Positions 17,796 through 25,140 of a stretch of 47,747 bases of DNA are shown here, piece after piece. Within the stretch, counting starts at the first letter, position 1. Each line of letters begins with the position of its first letter. The notes below the pieces were generated by a model. It ran no database searches. It saw only the letters and a program-made list of their open reading frames with translations, and was not told the origin of the DNA. Source of the DNA: JBNKWA01 sp050299555 (lineage in GTDB: Bacteria > Pseudomonadota > Alphaproteobacteria > Rhodobacterales > Rhodobacteraceae); contig JBNKWA010000017.1 of the NCBI GenBank assembly GCA_050299555.1, forward strand, positions 1 to 47,747, read 5' to 3'. The position numbers and the translations under genes are program-made.

Positions 17796-19324
17796 GCCGC
17801 CTCTCCCTCGGGCTTCGCCTCGCCGCCGCCATGCACGCCGCCCATCATCAGGCCGATCTCCTCGACCGAGACGCTGCCGACATGGCGCGGCGGGCTCATC
17901 CGTCCCTCGGACATGACCGCAAAGCTGTCGGCCATCTCCATCAGCTCGTCGAGGTCCTGGCTGATGACCAGCACCGCGGCGCCCTTGTCGGCAAGACCGC
18001 GGATGGCGCCGCGGATCGCGGCGGCGGCCTGGGCATCGACGCCCCAGGTGGGCTGGTTGACGATCAGCACCTCGGGGCGCTGCAAGACCTCGCGGCCGAT
18101 GACGAATTTCTGCAGGTTGCCGCCCGACAGGGCCCGCGCGGCGACATGGGTGCCGGGGGTGCGCACGTCGAAGCTGGCGATGATCTTCTCGGCGAAGCCG
18201 CGCATGGCCTTGCCGTCGATGAAGCCGTGGCGGGTCAGCCGCTGGCGCCCGGCAGCGGTCAGAAGCACGTTCTCGGCCAGGCTCATCTCGGGCGCAGCGG
18301 CATGGCCGAGCCGTTCCTCGGGCGCCGCCAGCAGGCCGCGGGCGCGGCGCTCGTTCGGCCCCAGCCGTCCGATCGGCTCGCCCTTCAGCAGGATCGCATC
18401 GGGGTTGGCCAGGGCCTCGCCCGACAGCGCCAGCATCAGCTCGTCCTGGCCGTTGCCGGCCACCCCCGCAACACCGAGGATCTCGCCGGCGCGCAGGTCG
18501 AGGGTGATCTGCTTCAGCGCCGTGCCGAAGGCGCCGATGGGCGGCAGCGACAGCGCCTTGAGCGCCAGGAGCGTGGCGCCGGGGGTGAAGTCGCGCGGCG
18601 CCGGGCGGGCCAGCTCGCGGCCGATCATCATCTCGGCCAGCTCGTGCGCGGTCTTCTCGGACGGGATGCAGTCGCCCACCACCTTGCCCGCCCTCAGCAC
18701 CGTGGCGCGGTGGCAGAGGCCACGGATCTCTTCCAGCTTGTGGCTGATATAGAGGATCGCCACGCCCTCGGCCGACAGCCGGCGCAGGGTCTCGAACAGG
18801 ATTGCCACCTCCTGCGGCGTCAGGACGCTGGTGGGCTCGTCCATGATCAGGATGCGCGGGTTCTGCAGCAGGCAGCGCACGATCTCGACCCGCTGGCGCT
18901 CGCCGACCGAAAGATCACCCACCAGCCGCGCCGGATCGAGCGGCAGGCCGTAGGCGGACGAGACCTCGCGGATGCGCTGGCTAAGCTCGCGCCGTGGCGG
19001 CGGATCCTCCATGCCCAGCGCGATGTTCTCGGCGACGCTCAGCGCCTCGAACAGCGAGAAGTGCTGGAACACCATGGCGACGCCGGAGCGGCGGGCGGCA
19101 TGGGGGTTGGCGGGCGCATAGGGCTCGCCGCCAATGCTCATGCTGCCGCTATCTGGATGGACGAGGCCGTAGATGGTCTTGACCAGCGTCGACTTGCCGG
19201 CGCCGTTCTCGCCCAGAAGCGCGTGCACCTCGCCGCGACCTACGGTGAACGAGATGTCCTGATTGGCCCTGACGCCCGGATAGGACTTGCTGATCCCCGA
19301 AACCGCCAGGACAGTATCCGTCAC
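17792..19324 (-). CDS. ABC transporter ATP-binding protein, tandem domains (BMP-type importer)
   Basis: A 510-aa ATPase with two fused ABC domains, as in sugar and nucleoside importers. Domain 1: Walker A GENGAGKST (38-46), signature LSVGERQ (138-144), Walker B ILIMDEPTS (158-166). Domain 2: its Walker A region is altered to GVAGNGQDEL, its signature is LSGGNLQK, and its Walker B reads VLIVNQPTWG, so ATP hydrolysis is probably limited to the first site. This asymmetry is normal for the YufO/NupA class. The gene overlaps xdhC upstream by 4 bp (19321-19324), which physically joins the xanthine dehydrogenase genes to the importer. Confidence 0.92.
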   Translation of the reverse strand: MTDTVLAVSGISKSYPGVRANQDISFTVGRGEVHALLGENGAGKSTLVKTIYGLVHPDSGSMSIGGEPYAPANPHAARRSGVAMVFQHFSLFEALSVAENIALGMEDPPPRRELSQRIREVSSAYGLPLDPARLVGDLSVGERQRVEIVRCLLQNPRILIMDEPTSVLTPQEVAILFETLRRLSAEGVAILYISHKLEEIRGLCHRATVLRAGKVVGDCIPSEKTAHELAEMMIGRELARPAPRDFTPGATLLALKALSLPPIGAFGTALKQITLDLRAGEILGVAGVAGNGQDELMLALSGEALANPDAILLKGEPIGRLGPNERRARGLLAAPEERLGHAAAPEMSLAENVLLTAAGRQRLTRHGFIDGKAMRGFAEKIIASFDVRTPGTHVAARALSGGNLQKFVIGREVLQRPEVLIVNQPTWGVDAQAAAAIRGAIRGLADKGAAVLVISQDLDELMEMADSFAVMSEGRMSPPRHVGSVSVEEIGLMMGGVHGGGEAKPEGEAA

Positions 19325-20301
19325 GCGCTTGCTCCGACCCTGCCGCCAGATGCGGCACCCGCCCGAAACTGCCCGCTCAGAAGGCTGTGGGCAAGGCCGA
19401 TCGCGATGGCCTTGGGCTCCTTGCCCAATTGCCGGTCACCAATCGGGCAGATCAGGCGCTCGATGCTGGCGGCCGGGTGGCCAAGTTCGGCAAGGCGCTT
19501 GGCGAAGCGGGCGCGCTTGGTGGCCGAACCGATCAGCCCCAGAACGCCGAAGCTGCGGGACAGCACCCGGTGGCAGACCTCGAGGTCGAGGGCGTGGGAA
19601 TAGGTCATCACCAGGTGGATGGCGTCCGCCGGGGCCAGGGCGACGGCGTCGGCCGGGTTGGCGGCGACCAGCATGGCGGCGCCGGTGACCGGGTCGGGAA
19701 AGCGCGCGCGGTCGTCGTCGATCCAGGTGACGGCAAAGGGCAGCCCGTCGAGCACCTGGACCACGGCGCGGCCCACATGCCCGGCGCCGTAGAGGAAAAG
19801 CGGCCGGGCCGTGGTGCCCACCGCCTCGACCAGCCAGCCGTCTGCGCGGGCAGGCAGGGCCGGGTCGCGGCCGGAGCGGACGGCGGCGAGGATGCGGCTG
19901 ACGGCCAGCGGCAGCTCGGTGGCGCCGCCGCTGGTCACCGGGCGGGCAAAGGGCTGGTCCTCGGGGATGGCGGCGAGCTCGTCCGGGCCGATGACCTCGA
20001 TCAGCAGCGTTGCGTGGCCGCCGCAGCACTGGCCCAGCGCCGGCCCCAGCGGCAGCTTCAGCTCCTGGCGCAGGAAGATGCCGTCGCGGGCAAGAAGCGC
20101 CCGGGCCGCCTTCGCCGCCTCCCATTCCAGCGCGCCGCCGCCGATGGTGCCCGACTGGCCGCCCGAGCCGCCCTGATCCCAGACCAGCATGGATGTCCCG
20201 GCGCCGCGCGGCGTCGAGCCGTCGGCGGCGATCACCACCACGCGGGCGACGCGGCCATGGGCAGCCACCGCCTCGGCCAGCGCGCTGCGGTCGAGGCTCA
20301 T
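19321..20301 (-). CDS. xdhC: Xanthine dehydrogenase accessory protein XdhC
   Basis: A 326-aa molybdenum-cofactor chaperone that binds, sulfurates with partner help, and inserts Moco into XdhB. The N-terminal XdhC/CoxI part contains GTSMLVWDQGG, SGTIGGGALEWEA and GPALGQCCGGHATLL with the paired cysteines that contact the cofactor. The C-terminal part is a Rossmann fold with LFLYGAGHVGRAVV. The end shows LICPIGDRQLGKEPKAIAIGLAHSLL, typical of the family. It follows xdhB by 34 bp and overlaps the ABC ATPase gene by 4 bp. Confidence 0.94.
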   Translation of the reverse strand: MSLDRSALAEAVAAHGRVARVVVIAADGSTPRGAGTSMLVWDQGGSGGQSGTIGGGALEWEAAKAARALLARDGIFLRQELKLPLGPALGQCCGGHATLLIEVIGPDELAAIPEDQPFARPVTSGGATELPLAVSRILAAVRSGRDPALPARADGWLVEAVGTTARPLFLYGAGHVGRAVVQVLDGLPFAVTWIDDDRARFPDPVTGAAMLVAANPADAVALAPADAIHLVMTYSHALDLEVCHRVLSRSFGVLGLIGSATKRARFAKRLAELGHPAASIERLICPIGDRQLGKEPKAIAIGLAHSLLSGQFRAGAASGGRVGASA

Positions 20302-20335
20302 GGCGCGGGATCCCCCGGCGCGGTCATCGGGCGGG

Positions 20336-22618
20336 TCACCATGGCTGACCCCTCAGCCGGTCGATGGCGCGCAGCACCCGCTCGGGCGTCGCCGGCGCGT
20401 CGAGCGCCGGATAGTCCGCGCCGCAGGAGGCGACGGCATCCGACAGCGCCAGAAAGGCCGAGACGCCCAGCATCAGCGGCGGCTCGCCCACCGCCTTGGA
20501 GCGATAGATCGTCTCCTCGCGGTTCTCGCCATCCCAGAGCGCGACGTTGAATTCCAGCGGCCGGTCGCCGCAGGCGGGGATCTTGTAGGTCGACGGCGCG
20601 TGGGTTAGAAGGCGGCCGGCATCGTCCCAGACCAGCTCCTCGGTGGTCAGCCAGCCGGCACCCTGGACATAGCCGCCCTCGATCTGGCCGATGTCGATGG
20701 CCGGGTTCAGGCTGCGGCCGCAATCGTGCAGGATGTCGGCGCGCAGGATGCGGTACTCGCCGCTGAGGGTGTCCACGGCCACCTCGGTCACCGCCGCGCC
20801 ATAGGCGAAGTAGAAGAACGGCCGGCCGCGGCCACGCAGGCGGTCCCAGTCCACCTTCGGCGTCGCGTAAAAGCCGGTCGCCGACAGCGGCACCCGGTTC
20901 TGATGGCAGAGGGTCGCCAGCTCGGCGAAAGGCACGGCCTCGGACCCGACATGGACCATGCCGCCCTCGAAGCGGATCGCGGCGGGGTCGGCCTGCCAGT
21001 GGCGGGCGGCGAAATCGGCCATGCGGCCCCGGATGGTGTCGCAGGCGGCCTGCGTCGCCATGCCGTTGAGGTCGGACCCCGAGGAGGCCGCCGTCGCCGA
21101 GGTGTTGGGCACCTTGTGGGTGTCGGTGGCGGTGATGCGGATCGCCTCGACCGGCAGGCCGAAACGCGAGGCGGCGACCTGGGCCACCTTCTGGAACAGG
21201 CCCTGGCCCATCTCGGTGCCGCCGTGGTTCAGATGCACCGAGCCGTCGGTATAGACATGCACCAGCGCGCCGGCCTGGTTGAGGTGGGTCAGCGTGAACG
21301 AGATGCCGAACTTGACCGGCGTCAACGCGATCCCCTTGCGGATCAAGGGGTTGCCGGCGTTGTGGGCGCGCACCGCCTCGCGTCGGGCGGCATAGTCGGA
21401 GCTTCCGGCCAGCCGCGCGATCAGTTCTGGCGCGATATTGTCCTCGACCGTCATGTGATAGGGGGTCTGAAGCCCCGTCGCCGGTCCGTAGAGATTGGCT
21501 TGCCGCACGGTCAGCGGATCGAGGCCCAGATGGTGGGCGATGTGGTCCATCACCCGCTCGATCCCCAGCAGCCCCTGCGGGCCGCCGAAGCCGCGAAAGG
21601 CCGTGGCCGACTGGGTATTGGTCAGCAGGCGGCGCGAGACGATGCGCACATTCGGCAGGTGATAGGCGTTGTCGGCATGCAGCATCGCCCGGTCGGCCAC
21701 CGCCAGCGACAGGTCCTGGCTCCAGCCGATGCGGGTGAACTGGTCGAAGGTTATGCCCCGGATGCGGCCGGCCGCGTCGAAGCCGACGCGATAATCGATG
21801 CGGAAATCGTGGCGCTTGCCGGTGACGACCATGTCGTCGTCGCGGTCATAGCGCATGCGCGCCGGACGGCCGGTGAGGTGCGCCACCACGGCGCAGGCGA
21901 CGGCCAGATAGTTGCCCTGGCTCTCCTTGCCGCCAAAGCCGCCGCCCATGCGGCGCGTCTCCACCCGGACCGCCGCGGCCGGAACGTGGAGCGCATGCGC
22001 CACCTTGTGCTGGATCTCGCTGGGGTGCTGGGTCGAGGAAAAGACGGTAATGTCGCCGGCCTCGCCGGGCATGGCGGCGGCGACCTGGCCCTCGAGGTAG
22101 AAATGCTCCTGGCCGCCGATCTCGATCCGGCCTTCCAGCGCATGCGGCGCCGCCTCGATGGCCGGGTCCGGGTCGCCGTTCCGGTAGGTGACCGGCGGCT
22201 CCACGTCGGTGCTCGCGGCAAGCGCCGCGTCGATGGTCAGGATCGCCGGCCGGTCGCGGTACTCCACCCGGGCCTTGCGGGCCGCAACCCGTGCGGCACG
22301 GTGCGACGTGGCGGCGACGAGAAACACCGGCTGGCCGACATGGTGCACGCTGCCCTCGGCCAGCATCGGCTCGTGACGCGGCACCGGCGAGACATCGTTG
22401 GCGCCCGGCAGGTCGGCGGCCGCCAGCACCAGCACCACGCCGGGCGAGGCGCGGACCTCGGCAAGATCCAGCGAGACGATCTCGGCATGGGGCCTTTCGG
22501 ACAGGCCGAAGGCCAGGTGCAGGGCGTTGGCGGGAAACGGCAGGTCGTCGGTGTAACGGGCCGAGCCGGCGACGTGCCGGGTGGCGGAATCGTGCGCAGT
22601 GGCGCTGTGCACGCTCAT
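20336..22618 (-). CDS. xdhB: Xanthine dehydrogenase molybdenum-binding subunit
   Basis: The large catalytic subunit (760 aa) that hydroxylates hypoxanthine and xanthine to urate at a Moco centre. Visible are the N-terminal substrate-channel domain (HVAGSARYTDDLP), QEHFYLEGQ, GGGFGGKES, TAFRGFGGPQG (an arginine involved in substrate binding), and KAVGEPPLML with the catalytic glutamate near the C-terminus. The start ATG at 22618 overlaps the xdhA stop by 4 bp. The frame is open further upstream inside xdhA, but that is not used. It is the standard second subunit of the two-subunit bacterial enzyme. Confidence 0.96.
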   Translation of the reverse strand: MSVHSATAHDSATRHVAGSARYTDDLPFPANALHLAFGLSERPHAEIVSLDLAEVRASPGVVLVLAAADLPGANDVSPVPRHEPMLAEGSVHHVGQPVFLVAATSHRAARVAARKARVEYRDRPAILTIDAALAASTDVEPPVTYRNGDPDPAIEAAPHALEGRIEIGGQEHFYLEGQVAAAMPGEAGDITVFSSTQHPSEIQHKVAHALHVPAAAVRVETRRMGGGFGGKESQGNYLAVACAVVAHLTGRPARMRYDRDDDMVVTGKRHDFRIDYRVGFDAAGRIRGITFDQFTRIGWSQDLSLAVADRAMLHADNAYHLPNVRIVSRRLLTNTQSATAFRGFGGPQGLLGIERVMDHIAHHLGLDPLTVRQANLYGPATGLQTPYHMTVEDNIAPELIARLAGSSDYAARREAVRAHNAGNPLIRKGIALTPVKFGISFTLTHLNQAGALVHVYTDGSVHLNHGGTEMGQGLFQKVAQVAASRFGLPVEAIRITATDTHKVPNTSATAASSGSDLNGMATQAACDTIRGRMADFAARHWQADPAAIRFEGGMVHVGSEAVPFAELATLCHQNRVPLSATGFYATPKVDWDRLRGRGRPFFYFAYGAAVTEVAVDTLSGEYRILRADILHDCGRSLNPAIDIGQIEGGYVQGAGWLTTEELVWDDAGRLLTHAPSTYKIPACGDRPLEFNVALWDGENREETIYRSKAVGEPPLMLGVSAFLALSDAVASCGADYPALDAPATPERVLRAIDRLRGQPW

Positions 22619-24006
22619 GCCGGCAGCCTTTGCGCCAGGTTGATGCGGGTGCCCTGATCCTCGTGCCAGGCGCGCAGCAGCATGTTCCGCGCGGCCTGCA
22701 GGCGATAGGCGGCGCTGGCGCGCATGTCGTCGATGGGCCGGAAATCCTCGGCGAAGGCTGGCAGCGCGGCGGTGACGGTCTCCAGCGTCCACGGCCGGCC
22801 GGTGATCGCCGCCTCCACCGCGCCGGCGCGTTTCGGTGTCGCCGCCATGCCGCCGAAGGCGATGCGGGCCGCGGCCACCGTCTCGCCGTCAAGGGAGACG
22901 TTGAAGCAGCCGCAGACTGCCGAGATGTCCTGGTCGAAGCGCTTGGACAGCTTGTAGCAGCGCAGGCGGTTCTCCTGCGCCGGGACGAAGAGGGATTCCA
23001 CGAATTCGCCCGGCTGGCGATCCTGCCGGCCATAGCCGAGGAAGAAGTCCTCCAGCGGCAGGGTCCGCCGCGCCGATCCGCGCCTCAGCGTCAGCGTTGC
23101 CCCGAGCGCGATCAACGCCGGCGGGCCGTCGCCGATGGGCGAGCCATTGGCGATGTTGCCGCCGATGGTGGCGGCGTTCCTGACCTGGACCGAGCCGAAG
23201 CGGCGGATCAGCTCGGCGAAGGCGGGGTAGCGGCCGGCGACGAAGCCGCGAAGCCGGGCCAGCGTCACGCCGGCGCCGATGCGGATGCCGGTGTCATCGG
23301 CCTCGATGGCCTGCAAGGCCGTCAGCCCGCCGAGAAAGGCGACCGGGGCGAGGTCGCGCAGGCCCTTGGTGACCCAGAGACCGACGTCCGTCGCCCCGGC
23401 GACCAGCACCGCGTCGGGATTGGCTGCGTACCAGTCGGCGAAGGCGTCGAGGTCGGTGGGCCGTTCCGCCGTCGCCCCGGTTTCAAGCGCCGCCAGCCCC
23501 GGCACTTCGTCGGGCAGCCAGCCGGGCACGGCATCCGCCGCCGCGGCCTCGGCAGCGCGCACGATCGGCGCATAGCCGGTGCAGCGGCAGAGATTGCCGG
23601 CGAGCACGTCGTCATGGTCGCGTCGCCCGCCCCGGTGCGCGGCGTAAAGCGACATCACGATCCCCGGCGTGCAGAAGCCGCATTGCGAGCCATGGTGCTC
23701 GACCATCGCCGCCTGCACCGGGTGCAGCGTGCCGTCCGTCGCGGCGATGCCTTCGACAGTGGTCACCGACCTGCCGTCGAGCTGCGGCAGGAACAGGATG
23801 CAGGCGTTCAGCGCCCGGTGGACGAGCTGCCCGTCTTCGATCCCTGCCACCGTTACCGTGCAGGCGCCGCAATCGCCTTCGTTGCAGCCTTCCTTGGTGC
23901 CGGTCAGGCCGCGTTTCTCGCGCAGCCAGTCAAGCAGCGTGGTCGTCGGCGACGCGTCGGCCACCGTCTCGGGCCGCCCGTTCAGCAGGAAGCGGACAGC
24001 GCCCAT
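22615..24006 (-). CDS. xdhA: Xanthine dehydrogenase small subunit (2Fe-2S and FAD)
   Basis: A 463-aa electron-transfer subunit. Two [2Fe-2S] sites are complete: C41, C46, C49 and C69 (plant-ferredoxin type) and C109, C112, C140 and C142. The FAD domain follows from about residue 180, with LVAGATDVGLWV and ATIGGNIANGSPIGD. The C-terminal CO-dehydrogenase-flavoprotein domain closes the protein. Electrons from the Moco site in XdhB pass through the clusters to FAD and then NAD. The start ATG at 24006 overlaps the hiuH stop by one base (TGATG). An upstream extension of the frame to 24222 is only the shadow of hiuH. Confidence 0.96.
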   Translation of the reverse strand: MGAVRFLLNGRPETVADASPTTTLLDWLREKRGLTGTKEGCNEGDCGACTVTVAGIEDGQLVHRALNACILFLPQLDGRSVTTVEGIAATDGTLHPVQAAMVEHHGSQCGFCTPGIVMSLYAAHRGGRRDHDDVLAGNLCRCTGYAPIVRAAEAAAADAVPGWLPDEVPGLAALETGATAERPTDLDAFADWYAANPDAVLVAGATDVGLWVTKGLRDLAPVAFLGGLTALQAIEADDTGIRIGAGVTLARLRGFVAGRYPAFAELIRRFGSVQVRNAATIGGNIANGSPIGDGPPALIALGATLTLRRGSARRTLPLEDFFLGYGRQDRQPGEFVESLFVPAQENRLRCYKLSKRFDQDISAVCGCFNVSLDGETVAAARIAFGGMAATPKRAGAVEAAITGRPWTLETVTAALPAFAEDFRPIDDMRASAAYRLQAARNMLLRAWHEDQGTRINLAQRLPA

Positions 24007-24353
24007 CAGCTCCCCCGATAGGTGGAATAGCCGTAGGGCGAAAGCAGCAGCGGCACATGGTAGTGGGTGTCCTCGGCGATGCCGAAACGGATCGGCACGT
24101 GATCGAGGAACCGCGGATGCGGCAAATTCAGCCCGAGCGAATCGAAATAGGCGCCGGCCATGAACACCAGCTCGTATTCGCCGAGGCGGAAGCGGCCGCC
24201 CTCCAAAAGCGGCGCATCGCAACGCCCGTCGGCATTGGTCACCGCCGCGGCCACCTTCCGGCGGTCCAGTTCCAGCCGGTAGAGTTCAACATGCAGCCCT
24301 GCGGCCGGGCGGCCGCGCGCCGTGTCGAGGACATGCGTGGTGAGCTGTCCCAA
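24006..24353 (-). CDS. hiuH: 5-hydroxyisourate hydrolase (transthyretin-like)
   Basis: This enzyme hydrolyses 5-hydroxyisourate, the product of urate oxidation, on the route to allantoin. The 115-aa length is normal. The N-terminal LTTHVLDTARGRPAAGL contains the conserved histidine, HYHVPLLLSP contains the second active-site histidine pair, and the C-terminal YRGS tetrapeptide is diagnostic of hydrolases rather than vertebrate transthyretin. The start is TTG at 24353, with GGAG 8 nt upstream. It is the first gene of the purine operon. A RutR-like palindrome lies 22 nt upstream of the start codon. Urate oxidase and OHCU decarboxylase are not in the window and must be elsewhere. Confidence 0.94.
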   Translation of the reverse strand: MGQLTTHVLDTARGRPAAGLHVELYRLELDRRKVAAAVTNADGRCDAPLLEGGRFRLGEYELVFMAGAYFDSLGLNLPHPRFLDHVPIRFGIAEDTHYHVPLLLSPYGYSTYRGS

Positions 24354-24374
24354 ACCAATTCACTCCGCGCTGTT

Positions 24375-24390
24375 TTGACCTTTTGGTCAG
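24375..24390. promoter_or_regulatory. RutR-like operator upstream of hiuH-xdh operon
   Basis: TTGACC-TTTT-GGTCAG matches the known RutR palindrome TTGACCAnnTGGTCAA at 12 of 14 defined positions. It sits 22-37 nt before the hiuH start codon, where a bound repressor would block transcription. RutR is a TetR-family regulator of pyrimidine and purine breakdown. The regulator gene itself is not in the window. Confidence 0.58.
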
Positions 24391-24434
24391 TCGAGCGCAA
24401 ATCGCCCGCCTTGGCAAGTGGGCCGAGCCTCCGG

Positions 24435-24459
24435 ACGGGCGGCAGTGTCTGCCGCCCGT
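24435..24459. terminator. Strong hairpin between divergent-function units
   Basis: An 11-bp perfect stem ACGGGCGGCAG/CTGCCGCCCGT with a TGT loop, 22 nt after the stop of the repeat-protein gene (minus strand) and upstream of the purine operon. There is no T-run on either strand, so it may act with Rho or as an mRNA 3'-end protector. It separates two same-strand transcription units. Confidence 0.5.
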
Positions 24460-24480
24460 GCTCTCACGCCCATCGGGCGG

Positions 24481-24960
24481 TCAGGGGAAGTTGCTCCAGT
24501 CGCCGTCGGAGCCGACCTCGCGCAGATAGGAGAGCAGCGCATCCTGATCGGGATACAGCCACCAATGGTCATATCCCAGCTCCGCCAGGCGATCGTACTT
24601 GTTGATGAATGTTTCCTCGGGAGGAGTCTCTGGCGGCGTTTCCGGTGGCGTCTCGGGCGGCGTTTCCGGTGGCGTCTCGGGCGGGGTCTCGGGTGGAATT
24701 TCCGGTGGTATCTCTGGCGGTATTTCCGGAGGTATCTCTGGTGGAGATTGCGGTGGCGAGTGGTCGTCTCTGGAGACGATCACAACTATGCCAAGCAGGA
24801 TCAGGGCCGGCACCACCCAGTTGTTGTTGCTGGCGCCCATCGGCTCGGTGGGCTTCACCAGCACTTCGGATTCGACTGGCGCCTCATAGTAGACATTCCC
24901 GGCCATCGCCGGTTGCACCATGAGCGCGCCGACAAGCGTCGGAACGATGACCTGCTTCAT
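24481..24960 (-). CDS. Exported protein with PPE(I/T) tetrapeptide repeats
   Basis: A 159-aa protein from the ATG at 24960, preceded by GGGGGCGA; an upstream start at 25014 adds residues in front of the signal. The N-terminus is a signal peptide (KQVIVPTLVGALMVQPAMAG). A short extracytoplasmic part is followed by one membrane span (WVVPALILLGIVVIV, about residues 48-62). Then comes a run of PPE(I/T) units: four PPEI followed by seven PPET. The C-terminal 42 residues form a charged aromatic tail (FINKYDRLAELGYDHWWLYPDQ...). The proline-rich rod probably spans the periplasm or displays the tail domain. I recognise no family and no enzymatic motif. Confidence 0.68.
   Translation of the reverse strand: MKQVIVPTLVGALMVQPAMAGNVYYEAPVESEVLVKPTEPMGASNNNWVVPALILLGIVVIVSRDDHSPPQSPPEIPPEIPPEIPPEIPPETPPETPPETPPETPPETPPETPPEETFINKYDRLAELGYDHWWLYPDQDALLSYLREVGSDGDWSNFP
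24617..24756 (-). repeat. 12-bp tandem repeat array encoding PPEI/PPET
   Basis: About eleven consecutive 12-bp units. The 3' half of the array on the plus strand (PPEI units) uses GGTATTTCCGG/GGTATCTCTGG forms and the 5' half (PPET units) GGCGTTTCCGG/GGCGTCTCGGG forms. Units remain in frame, so copy-number change would alter the rod length without breaking the gene. Confidence 0.85.
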
Positions 24961-25140
24961 GAAGTCGCCCCCGCATGAAAGGAAAGTCTGCATACAATAG
25001 CGGCAATGGGCCAAAAACGGAACAATTTGTGACGATATTGCAGCGCTTGTTACTCCCGTGACACTAGGTCATGCGGGCGGGCGGAATCCAGGCGCGAAAC
25101 CCTGTGGCGGGTGGCCGGGCGAATGGCTAGGTTCGCTGCC

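Noticed and set aside
15778..17832. A 684-codon frame that would fuse both permeases
   Set aside because: The first half is the other permease read out of frame; the real start is the ATG at 16713 overlapping the upstream stop.
24617..24756. Tandem repeats as a CRISPR array
   Set aside because: The units are 12 bp, contiguous, without spacers, and encode in-frame PPE(I/T).
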